The notes below the pieces were generated by a model. The model was not told where the DNA came from and made no database searches. It saw only the letters and a program-made list of their open reading frames with translations. A DNA stretch of 57,227 nt from Butyriboletus loyo (Eukaryota; Basidiomycota; Agaricomycetes; Boletales; Boletaceae): NCBI GenBank assembly GCA_038093515.1, contig JBBPSI010000159.1:1-57227 (forward strand), given 5' to 3'. A program made the position numbers and the translations under genes. Of the stretch, positions 1 through 10,341 are shown piece after piece; position 1 is the stretch's first letter; every line of letters begins with the position of its first letter.

Positions 1-3000
1 AACATCATCGTGCTATCACTGTTGCAGAGGAAAGGTTCTTCTGTGAATGTGACACCAGAAAAGGTGATAATCTTTCATGATAATGCTGTCTGAGCTGATT
101 GGTTTGGGTATTAGTGCCAGTGATTGTGTTATTTACCAAATGGGATGCACTTGTGATATAGGCATTTCAGCCTAAATACCTAGATCAGCCTCTAGAAGAG
201 CAACTCATGAAGCAGAGGGAGCATGCTGAAGAAATCTTTTACATGAGAAATATATGGAAGGATCTGAGCAAGATGGTATTTTCCTCACAGGCATATGTGA
301 AGCTGGAAAGTTTGTACATATATGCTCTTATCTCTATTCTCTTGTATTAATCATATTTCTAGGCATGGATAGATCTGACACAGGATGTTACACATTGCTG
401 AGAGAGACTGCAGCTGCATTGAATGATGCATCACTGCAGATGTTGTTGGTTACAGCACAGGAAAAGAATATCCTGCTCTGCATTGAGTATGCAGTCAGAC
501 AGTAAGTGAACCATGTTCTGGGTGTAAAGCATAGTATATTGATACCATAAAGTGTCTTGGTACCTTATGCTGAGTCCAGGACTGCTCAAAAGCGAAATCT
601 CAATCTGGGTGAGGCATTGGCAAGTTGGTTTCCACACACAAAGGTAAGAATTTAAGTCATTGGGATGAAAATATTATTATGCTTGAATGATATTGATGGA
701 TGGCTAGGTAATTGACATAACATGAAATCAAAAAAAGAGCTTACTGATTGATTGTTTAATTCTGTCCATGAAGAGAGTATGTGATACATTATGCATTGAA
801 GTTATGATAAGCTCACATACTAACAGGGTGTAAGTAGTATATCAAAACAAAAAAATCATTTAACCTATTCTATCACTCTTGCATTAATAGCTGGTGAGTA
901 ATCTAATGCAGACTTGAAAATATGAGTTCCTGTTTATTAAGGATTTGATTTCAAAGGGAGTAAGTCACACAGGAATACATGCAAATCAGCACATTAATAA
1001 TGGATTTGTTCATGCCTATTGCTATTTTGGTATCATTAGAGAGTAAGTGATCTGAAATGCACTAAGAAAGAATATGGCTAATAGATTGATGTTTGTCTTC
1101 ATGTAATATGATAGCAAGTAAGTGGTCTGATTATACCTGAAAGACACAAAACTGATACTTTCATATCCATTTGTATAAAGAAAGTAAGTGGCATTTGGAT
1201 GAAAAATATAACTTTAATTGATGACTTCAACTGCCATTTCCATGATAGTTTGTAGGTGATCAAGTATGCATTCTGAAACAAGGTGTTGACTATGGGCCTA
1301 TGTGCTGTATATTCCTTTCATAGCTGGTAAGTATTCTCTCTGAATATAAAATCCAAGCACTGCTGATGAATCCACCCTGTGCTGCTCTTCAATTGAAAGA
1401 TTGTAAGCACTCTGATGTGGAATTAAAATGAGATAGCTGATGATAAACATCCTTTGTATTGCACTCTCATTCATAGCAAGTAAGTGATCTATGGTGAATA
1501 CATCTGAAGTGAGAATTTTGTTGACACACATGCCTCCTCTACTCCCCTATTCATAGGATGTAAGTGGTCTTACATGGATTTAATGTAAGAATGTTACTGA
1601 TGAGCATCCTGTTATGGATTGGTATTTTTCCTCTGTTTTTTTCCTGCTGCTCTCCCAATGATAGGATGTAGGTGGACTAATGTTGATTGAAAGGAGAATG
1701 TGCTGATGAACATCTCTCCTGCTACTCTCCCATTGATAGTTTGTAAGTGGTCTGATGTGGATTTGAAATGAAATTGGTGCTGATGAGTATCCCTTGTGCT
1801 GCTCTCCAATTGATAGTTGGTGTGTGGCCAGATGTGAATTTGAAATGAGAATGCTGCTAATGAGCATTGTTCCTATTTCCCCCCATTGATAGGATGTAAG
1901 TGTCTGGATGTGAATTGGAATGAGAATGGTGCTGATGACCATTTCTCTCCATTGATACATAGCTTGTATGTGGCTGGATGTGAATTGGAATGAGAATGGT
2001 GCTGATGACCATTCCTCCTATTATAGTGTAAGTCTGAGTGAATTGGAATGAGAATGGTGCTGATCACCATTCCTCCCATTGACAGGCTGTAAGTGGCTGG
2101 ATGTGAATTGGAATGAGAATGGTGCTGATCACCATTCCTCCTATTTCCCCCCATTGATACATAGTTTGTAAGTGGCTGGATGTGAATTGGAATGAGAATG
2201 GTGCTGATGACCATTCCTCCTATTTCCCCCCATTGATAGCATGTAAGTGGCTGGATGTGAATTGGAATGAGAATGGTGCTGATGACCATTCCTCCCATTG
2301 ACAGGCTGTAAGTGGCTGGATGTGAATTGGAATGAGAATGGTGCTGATCACCATTCCTCCTATTTCCCCATTGATAGCGTGTAAGTGGCTGGATGTGAAT
2401 TGGAATGAGAATGGTGCTGATGACCATTCCTCCTATTTCCCCCCATTGATAGGATGTAAGTGGCTGGATGTGAATTGGAATGAGAATGGTGCTGATGACC
2501 ATTTCTCCTATTTCCCCCCATTGATAGGCTGTAAGTGGCTGGATGTGAATTGGAATGAGAATGGTGCTGATGACCATTCCTCCTATTTCCCCCCATTGAT
2601 AGTATGTAAGTGGCTGGATGTGAATTGGAATGAGAATGGTGCTGATGACCATTCCTCCTATTTCCCCCCATTGATAGTATGTAAGTGGCTGGATGTGAAT
2701 TGGAATGAGAACAGTGCTGATCACCATTCCTCCCATTGACAGGTTGTAAGTGGCTGGATGTGAATTGGAATGAGAATGGTGCTGATGACCATTCCTCCCA
2801 TTGATAGGCTGTAAGTGGCTGGATGTGAATTGGAATGAGAATGGTGCTGATGACCATTCCTCCTATTTCCCCCCATTGATAGTATGTAAGTGGCTGGATG
2901 TGAATTGGAATGAGAATGGTGCTGATGACCATTCCTCCTATTTCCCCCCATTGATAGGCTGTAAGTGGCTGGATGTGAATTGGAATGAGAATGGTGCTGA

Positions 3001-5232
3001 TGACCATTCCTCCTATTTCCCCCCATTGATAGGATGTAAGTGGCTGGATGTGAATTGGAATGAGAATAGTGCTGATCACCATTCCTCCTATTTCTCCCCA
3101 ATTGATAGCTTGTAAGTGGCTGGATGTGAATTGGAATGAGAATGGTGCTGATCACCATTCCTCCTATTTCCCCCCATTGACAGGTTGTAAGTGGCTGGAT
3201 GTGAATTGGAATGAGAATGGTGCTGATCACCATTCCTCCTATTTCCCCCCATTGATAGCGTGTAAGTGGCTGGATGTGAATTGGAATGAGAATGGTGCTG
3301 ATCACCATTTCTCCTATTTCCCCCCATTGATAGGATGTAAGTGGCTGGATGTGAATTGGAATGAGAATGGTGCTGATGACCATTCCTCCTATTTTCCCCC
3401 ATTGATAGCATGTAAGTGGCTGGATGTGAATTGGAATGAGGATGGTGCTGATCACCATTCCTCCTATTTCCCCCCATTGATAGGATGTAAGTGTCTGGAT
3501 GTGAATTGGAATGAGAATGGTGCTGATCACCATTCCTTCTATTTCTCCCCAATTGATACATAGCTTGTAAGTGGCTGGATGTGAATTGCAATGAGAATGG
3601 TGCTGATGGTGACTATTCCCCCCAATTGATAGGCTGTAAGTGGCTGGATGTGCATTGGAATAAGAATGGTGCTGATGGTGACCATTTCTTCTATTTCCCC
3701 CCATTGATAGAAGGTAAGTGGCTGGATGTGCATTGGAATGAGAATGGTGCTAATCACCATTCCTCCTATTTACCACCATTGATAGGATGTATGTGGCTGC
3801 ATGTGAATTTGGAGATGGTACTGATGAGCATTCCCCCTATTTCTCTCCTCTCAATAGGCAGTAAGTTGTGTAATGTGAATTTTAATGTAGAGTTGCTCAT
3901 GAGGATCCCTCTTGCTTCTCTCCATTGATAGCAAGTAAGTGATCTAATATGGATTTCAAAGAACAATGTTGTTGATGAGCTTTCCTTGTGCTCTTCCATT
4001 GATAGGGAGTAAGTTGTCTGATGTGCATTTAAAATGAAAATTCTGCTAAGCAGTATCCTCCCTGCTGCTCTTTCTTTCACAGGATGTATGTGGTCTCATA
4101 TGGACTCTAGGCCAGATGCTGTTGCTGATTTCTCTCTGATGGTTCACCTGTCTGCTTCTATGGCTATTTGGATACTAGTTTGTGAGCATCTTTGTATGCA
4201 TGTGAAAATGTTCATTGCTGATTAATTCATGTTCATTGCTTTCATTGCTTTCTCATTAACAGGCAGTGAGTGATCTGACCTGACATTGGAGAATGAATCT
4301 GATTTATCTGCCCACTTTACTCTTCCTTCCAGAGGGTAAATCACATGATATGTTGTTCCAATGTGTATTACTAATATATGCATGCCTGCCTCTCATGTTT
4401 TCTTCCAAATAGAATGTAAGTGATCTCATTCACAATTGAAATCTGCATTCTGCTCATGAAACCTCTATTTATTTTGAAATTTTGATATAACCCTATTATC
4501 TTCTGGTATACTTAGCTGGTAAGTATTATCTTGCTACTGTAATAGTTATGCAGCTATGAATTGATTATCATTCCTATAGGATGTAAGTTTATTTTTCCAT
4601 GCAATCTTATTTGTGTTATTTAATTTTATGCTTTATCCACATTTAGAGGGTAAGACATCTATGTGATTGTTTAAATATTGTACTCATAATTTGACCAGAG
4701 TGTCAGTTTTTAACTTGAAGGTCTTTATATTGCAATTGACATCATGCAGATTGTCACCAACCCTCAGTCCTCCCTGGTAAATCATTTATCATTTGATCAT
4801 ACTAGGAATTTGCTACAACAATTCATTTCAGAGTTCTCTTCAACCAACAGAGGCAAAGACCATGGTGGCATGTACAATCATGAAAATATATTTACTGTAT
4901 TAACTCTTTATGTATTTCAGATCAAAAAGAGAACCACTGAGAGAATGGTTCTGCAACGTGGCATTGGTAAGTTAATTCATTTTGAATTTTCATAACCTTG
5001 ATATCTTTTCATAGGCCTTATACTACTTCTTCAATATTCCTTCACTCTGGTCCAAAATAAATCTGAAAATCCCTTTGCCTTAGCAGAAGAAAGGTATAAA
5101 GCATCTGGGGTATCTGCTCAGATATCAAAGAAACTGGATGAGATCTTATCCAAACATTTTGCCACCAAATCTAGAGATGAAAAAGTGGACCTTGTCATGG
5201 ACATCATAAAGCAGCACCCTTTGTGTAGGTAG
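1..5232 (+). pseudogene. P-loop GTPase, copy 1 (3' part; probably decayed)
   Basis: This is the 3' part of a GTPase paralogous to the gene at 45,823-51,091; its 5' end lies left of the window. Exons by alignment with that copy are 1-63, 115-309, 363-501, 535-643, then the one-codon exon array, then 4750-4776, 4832-4864, 4921-4966 and 5015-5232. The G4 motif TKWD is at 135-146. The C-terminus ends in a conserved helix and TAG at 5230-5232. Decay is visible: codon 159-161 is TAG where the other copy has CAG. A second TAA at 548-550 is in frame if the short version of the preceding intron is used. One array spacer (2027) has shrunk to a single base. Splice sites and C-terminal exons otherwise remain intact, so a truncated product or readthrough is not excluded. 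In this family the protein is expected to bind and hydrolyse GTP; its cellular role is unknown. Confidence 0.75.
644..4749 (+). repeat. Tandem intron array with 3-nt microexons, copy 1
   Basis: This is a run of intron-like units, each starting GTAAGT, GTGAGT or GTATGT and ending in TAG, CAG or AAG. The gap to the next donor is exactly three bases in 52 of 53 cases (for example 774-776, 827-829, 891-893, 2305-2307, 2453-2455, 4516-4518, 4647-4649). The exception is a single T at 2027. Units at the two ends are diverged. The core (about 2029-3635) is homogeneous: a 72-nt intron plus 3 nt, period 75 bp, with some 65-bp units lacking part of the pyrimidine tract. Each core unit has donor, CTGAT branch site, pyrimidine-rich tract and TTGATAG acceptor in the correct order and spacing. 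Because 75 is a multiple of three, long meaningless reading frames run through the core on both strands. No triplet is a stop. The alternative reading, one 4.1-kb intron filled with satellite, does not explain the fixed three-base spacing at the diverged ends. Confidence 0.8.
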
Positions 5233-6258
5233 TGAAGTGACAAAACTTTCTACCTACTAACTTGTCTTACAGCATAGGCCAATGCATAGCTAAAATGTTA
5301 TGACTTGCCAGATGACTTACCCTATCCTTTCTTTCTCTTTTCCTGCAATCTGTTTGCTTTCCCCACATTTGTACTGATAGTCTGGCCTGACCCAGAATCT
5401 TCCTTTTCCTTCTGTTTTTCCACAAAATTCAACCTTTGTACCTTCCAAAACATTCACCAAAGTTCTTTAACATTCTGTCACATATTTTCCTCCACAATCA
5501 CAGTATTGAGAACTGGAATAATGTTATGTGCCAGTTGATGTTGCCAGATTGTGCTAAGTTTTTCACTCAACTGAAAAGTGCATACAGTGAGGTGGCCTGG
5601 AGAAACACTTTTTTCTGATCACCTTTTGTTGACCATGTTTGGTAGATCAAAAAGGATGTTCTCTCAAAGATGGGCATAGGATAATTTGTGTGACAAATGA
5701 AGCTACCAGTATCCTGTGGAGCTCATGTATTGCAACTGCAGTACCAATCAATGGAAGAACATGAGCATTGAGATCATGATGCTTCATTCACATGACTGCA
5801 CAACTATATGCAACTGAAGAAGCAAACTCTCACCACCACTGTAAATGCATGCACTGCCTGTCCCTGGCACCACAGTTCAAACTGGAAGTGACATTCAAAT
5901 GCATGAACAACCTGGACATTCCTCCATAGCAAAAGACAACCCATAGAAGATGTGCAACCAAGACAATAGGGGCACTATTCCAGATCCGAATTCATCCCTG
6001 TACCACTTTAACAGTCCCGACAAATTCGGCTCAACATTCGAGTGTTCAACACTTGATGGATGAGATGTATCGGTCCTGATGTGACCAAAAACCCTCGAGA
6101 ACAATGAATAGCAGAGAAGAAAACATACGACGACCAGTGAGCAAACGTGTCCTACATGTACTGCAAAGAAAAAGAAAGGCTCTGCAGTCCATGTTACCGC
6201 GAGCCCTGTCATTGTGCACGCTCCACGTTCCACCTCAAGACCTCCCTCACGCTTCTGA
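5233..6258. other. Intergenic; 3' flank of the duplicated GTPase block
   Basis: From 5233 to about 5790 the sequence matches 51,092-51,638 with small indels, so the duplicated block extends some 550 bp past the stop codon. Copy 1 carries about 38 bp near 5690-5730 that copy 2 lacks. Around 5790 copy 2 is interrupted by the LTR, so this side shows roughly what the unoccupied site looked like. From about 5800 to 6258 I see no gene; short open frames there have no recognisable features. Confidence 0.6.
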
Positions 6259-7500
6259 TCAACTCCGTACGCTCGTCCCGACACGTCGGTAAAACAACAA
6301 ATATGCACACCGATCGTCCCGCTCCGGTGTCCCAAACACGTCCTTGGGTCTCACATCCGATACGAGCTCGTCGTCTATACGTATCCATCCTTCGCGCGGC
6401 TTCACCATCGGTCCCGTACCCACCATATCATCAATATTAGGATGCAGCACGTCGAGGGTGTAGTGTCCGCCCAAGGCAGAGAGACCATGGTGGTACAGTA
6501 CTATGCGTAGTAAAGGGTCAGTATCGCGGTACAGAGGCGGAGATGTGCTTACCACCAAAGAGTTTATACCGCGTCTCGTGGGGTTTCTTCCCCGGAGCCA
6601 TTACCTCTACACACAAGAAAAATATTACGATCATGCAGACTGGACGTCAGGAATAAATTCCCTACCGCTGGGAACGTCCAACTCGGATGAAAACGACACT
6701 TGCTTGCCAACTTTAGCTACGCCGCCTGCACTCGCATCGTATATTTCAGATGGAGGATAAGAATCGGAGGGAGTGCGTCGATGTGCACCGTTTGTGTCGC
6801 GTCCAGAGTTGCACCAGGCTTAGTGACCGAAGTAACTTGCACGGGTTGCGGTGAAGAAATGTATGCGAGGGCATCTTTGATCGTATGAATCTATTCGCGC
6901 TACAGAAAACAGGTTAGCCGATGTAATAGTAGCGCTACAAAAGTAAGGAAACGAACCTGAATGTCTAATCGCGGCGAACGCCAGTCTTCGACCAAAACCG
7001 AGTCTTTTTGTTGAGGGACGCGTAGTGTCGAGCGGAATTTCCCGCTAAACATGCGAGTGATCGGTGACTCGGTGGACTTGGCCTGTCACATGGTTATTTT
7101 CATGTCCGTAAGCAACTAATCTGCCTCGTTGTGAGCGACCTACCATGCGTGTGACAGCCATTCGGTTGCGTTTGGCGAATTCGAGCCACGGTCCGCCCTC
7201 CTGGGCCGCATGGCCGTTTTGTGACCCAAGATGCGATTCCGTTTTGGAAGCAAGCGAGGGGGATATGGAAAGGAGCTCCTCTTCCAACGTGTCCAAGTAG
7301 AAGCCCAAAAATTCCTCCGCATCTTCTTGGTGACCGCCCTGAAAGAGATCGAGTCAAAGGACATAAGCATGGATGATACTGACTTACTCGCATGTGATCG
7401 AATCGTTTTTTTTCTTTGAGTGCATCGTAGACGCAGGTAGGGATAAAGGAGTTTATCGGATTGTCTTCCTCGTCACCGTAGCCGCTGTTTGTACGATCGA
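6259..7500 (-). pseudogene. UBP3/USP10-like ubiquitin hydrolase, 5'-truncated
   Basis: This is the C-terminal half of a deubiquitinase of the Ubp3/USP10 type. Exons on the minus strand start in FIPTCVYDALKEKKRF (7500-7388), then the diagnostic GGHQEDAEEFLGFYLD (7338-7144), then KDSVLVEDWRS (7082-6957), 6890-6646, 6604-6553 and 6500-6259. The last exon holds the His box GLSALGGHYTLDVLH and RIDDELV, ending RCAYLLFYRR and a TGA at 6259-6261. The N-terminal Cys box is nowhere upstream; the preceding sequence is a duplicated fragment of its own exon plus low-complexity DNA. Near 6733 the frame breaks between HLK and YDASAGGV, with the usual residues between them missing. Without the catalytic Cys and with a frameshift it cannot be an active peptidase. 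Intact Ubp3/USP10 deubiquitinates trafficking and translation factors with its Bre5/G3BP partner. Confidence 0.72.
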
Positions 7501-7515
7501 CAGCTTTCCCTTGCC

Positions 7516-7687
7516 ATGTCTAATCGCAGCGAACGCCAGTCTTCGACCAGAACCGAGTCTTTCTGGTGAAGCACGCGTAGAATTTCCCGCCAAACATGCG
7601 AGTAATTGATGACTCGGTTGACTTGGTCTGTCAAATGGTTATTTTCATGTCCGAAAGCAACTAATCTACCTTGTTGCGAGCGACCTG
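7516..7687 (-). repeat. Duplicated fragment of the UBP3-like exon and intron
   Basis: This stretch is a diverged direct copy of about 6960-7142, covering the intron and the exon that encodes KDSVLVEDWRS. It lies upstream of the more N-terminal UBP exon at 7500-7388, so exon order is scrambled. The copy has lost about 10 bases relative to its sister just after the Gly-Gly-Lys-Phe codons, which shifts the frame. It is therefore a decayed tandem-duplication product, not an extra working exon. Confidence 0.7.
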
Positions 7688-7689
7688 GA

Positions 7690-8469
7690 TGTAAGGAGGG
7701 ACAGCAGCTCAGTTTTATTGCTTGGGGAAACAGGTGACATGGTGGATGATGCGGAAAGATCAGATGCAGGGATGGAGAAACCGACGACGCAAGAGGTCGG
7801 GAGGGAATTAGATTTTGAAGAGAATGCGGCATCTTGCTGGAGGTGGGATACCCATGATGGATTGGGAGCAGCTGGTTTGGCTGGGGCTGGGGTGGCAGGA
7901 GGTTCCGTGCTAGGCGGCTGGACCGATTATTCCGTAGCGACGGGACTAATTCTGGAGCGATGTCTGGTTGAGGCGGGACAACGCAATCCGGTTGTGGAGA
8001 CTCATCTGACTTGGTTTTTGCGGGAGGGTCAGCGGCAGAAAAGGACGTATCCGTAGAGACGGGGGAAGCGGGGACGGAGGTATCTGGTGCGGTGGATGTT
8101 GCAGGAGTCATTTTGGTGTCGGCCGAGGAGGGGCATCTATGTGATCGGGCGCGGTCGGGGAGGACCTCAGTGGGAGGCGAGGAGGGAGGAGAAGAGGGGA
8201 GCACGAGTGCTTTCCGGATGATGTCATCTGGAGGACGGGCACGGGGGGAGATGATGATACCAGGCGCGATAGAGCGCCCCCGTCATCGTCTTCGGAGACC
8301 ACATGCTCGACGACGCAGGGGAAGACGGGGGAGAGGCGGGAGAGGCGGGAGAGGCGGGAGAGGCGGGAGAGGCGGGAGAAAGGGCGGATGGGACGGAGGG
8401 GACGGAGGGAGCAGAGACAGAGGCAATGGGAGCGTGAGCGGGAGACGGGGATGAGCGTGGGTTTCGCCC
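7690..8469 (-). other. Ser/Pro-rich low-complexity region
   Basis: A long minus-strand open frame (8204-7473) gives a protein rich in Ser, Pro and Thr without a recognisable domain, running into the duplicated UBP fragment. It could be the remains of the disordered N-terminal region that Ubp3/USP10 proteins carry, but the expected Cys-box exon between the two is absent. The region also holds a short minisatellite (8331-8384). No other gene is supported. Confidence 0.4.
8331..8384. repeat. 9-bp minisatellite (GAGAGGCGG)x6
   Basis: Six perfect tandem copies of GAGAGGCGG lie inside the low-complexity region next to the chimeric junction at about 8505. Purine-rich on the plus strand, it translates to a Pro-Pro-Leu repeat on the minus strand. 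It is probably simple slippage. Confidence 0.9.
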
Positions 8470-8505
8470 TCGGTGTCGTACTTCACCGGACCAGGGGGTT
8501 CGGGT
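8470..8505 (-). other. Short Nop8-gene-like segment fused to the ESF1 copy
   Basis: About 34 bp here match 31,592-31,625 inside the Nop8-like gene with two mismatches; on the minus strand both read SGPVKYDT. In the intact ESF1 gene the residues after GLSQTK continue TPEDENTLERY, but in this copy they switch at about 8505 into the Nop8-like peptide. The breakpoint is therefore directly visible by comparison with the two parent loci. Confidence 0.65.
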
Positions 8506-8506
8506 A

Positions 8507-10340
8507 TCGTCTGGCTGAGGCGTGGCATGAAAGTAAGTCCCATATCTACATCGCTATCGCCCCCTATTCCACTTTCTCTCCCCTACTCGCCTTGTTGTCG
8601 AAAGCATCACCCCATCCCTCTGGTAGTTCGTCGTCGTCTCCGCCAAGGAGGAGCAAGCGGAGTTTATCTTTCTTGGCCTTCTTGGATCTCTTACCTTCCT
8701 TCTTCGTTTTACGCAGTTCTCGTCGACTCTCCTCAGAGTCCCCCTCATCTTCGGAGCCACCCTCGGAAGACGAGGAAGAAGCAACGTATGCACGAAAGTC
8801 CGCCTCTTCGATCTCTTGCTTCGTCAGCGGGCGACGCAAGATATAGCTTCGTTCCGGGTCGTCGTCATCCCACGTGAGTTTTACTTTCGAGTGGCGAAGG
8901 GCCTAGCGTCGAGTTAGTGTTTATGGAAAATAGTAACATTACGGGTACGCACGTCGGTGACAAATTCGACCACCCTGTAAGGCGCGTTTGAAGGCTGGGC
9001 AGCTTCATCTCTGAATACCGTGCAAACTCGATTTAGCGACTAGATTGACTCGGAAAGTGCGTAGCAACTACCGTGGCTCATCGTCGAATGTCATGTCGTC
9101 CGGGACAAAACTGAGGTCGAACGCGTTCGCAGATCTTTCTAGCTTGGTTCCTTCGAGCTCGTCGTATATGTGAGCAGCAGCCTCTACCGTGTCGCATTCG
9201 ACGATAGCATAGTAGTAGCTGTTCTTAACGCTCGTTAGCCAGCGAGAAAGGGGCCAATAGATGGAAGACACGTGAATGAGGGACGTACCGCAAGCGCTCC
9301 AGTTGATACTTTCTCAAAGCATCCTCATCATAATCTGCTTCGATGCCTGTCTGAATGATTGTCTTCTCGTCGATCCCCTCATCCTCCACGTTGTTGTTTT
9401 TCTTCATGAAGAGTTCTTTAGGCGGTCCTTTCTTCTCCTTGACCATCCGCTTTTTTCCAAATTCACTTGGGTAAACACGGACACTTAGTAGTCTTCCTCT
9501 GACCACATTCACGCCACCTTTGATCGCCGAAGTTGGATTTTTTTCGGTATGTGAGGTGGATGCAGATGCAAGAGGTGCAGTGGGAGATACGAGCGACGAA
9601 AAGATCTTGTACAAGTGGACAGCACGAACGTAGTCCCAGTCGAGGTTGACCACCGCCAGTCTCCTCGTTTGCTGGATGTCTGCACCTCCTTCCCGGTCCG
9701 GGAAGGTCTTGGCATACTTGCAACCTGTGCGTCAAGGATAGTAATCGTGTTTTCGTCGAGATCGATATCGACGTCTCCCTCGTCCTCTCCCAACTTCTTG
9801 GGTTCAGCGCCGAGGGAGACGAAGCCATATTCGTCGCTGTCGCTCCCGTCCGCTGAAGGAACGCGGGGTGGTAGACCTCTGTCTTCCTCTTCCTCGTCTG
9901 ACGACTCCATGAGAGCGGCACCGCGCGCATAATCGATAACGGTCTGCACAACAGCTGGATCCTCCGCGCCATCCTCCGCCTCAAGCTTATAAAACCGCCG
10001 CAAATCGTCCTTTTCCTGCGTCTCCGATACCGTTCGACTATATTTGTCGACTCTTGCTGTCATTTGTGGGGCATGCAGTGTGGGTGGTGTTTAACCGCCA
10101 ACGAGTCGTCGATGGAGAATCATTATACGGCGTGCACGCACCAGGAATTTGCTTCGCACTCTTCTTCTTTTTACGCTTTTTCTCGTCTCCCAAGAGATGT
10201 TTGAAGCGATCGTCTAGGATGACCTTGGAGTGGTGTTTTTGGGGGGCGGCGGAACCGGGGGTCGGTTTTGAGACTGGCGAAGCGAGCGCCTGATATCGAC
10301 AGTGCTATCTGTGAATAAATGAGGAGTGTCGTACAACCCA
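8507..10340 (-). pseudogene. ESF1, decayed partial copy
   Basis: This is a near-identical, partial duplicate of the intact ESF1 gene at 33,870-36,445, collinear from its 5' flank to the exon holding GLSQT. The last third, including the C-terminal NUC153-type region, is missing and replaced by the chimeric segment at 8470-8505. Both candidate start codons are destroyed: the intact gene reads ATG-TCG-ATG-TCA, this copy CTG-TCG-ATA-TCA (near 10,295-10,303). A one-base deletion near 9716 shifts the frame just after the acidic stretch ending LDAQVA. The intron positions are still recognisable, so the copy arose from DNA, not from mRNA. Confidence 0.85.
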
Positions 10341-10341
10341 A

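Noticed and set aside
1873..3704. Long open frames on both strands inside the array, with KWLDVNWNEN (+) or ILIPIHIQPLT (-) repeats, resembling repetitive proteins
   Set aside because: They exist because the core period (75 bp) is a multiple of three. The units carry complete intron signals and the frames do not continue into the flanking exons of the GTPase.
644..4749. A plain satellite filling one giant intron
   Set aside because: Not fully excluded, but satellite expansion does not explain exact three-base spacing in the diverged outer units of both copies, nor donor, branch site and acceptor kept in each unit.
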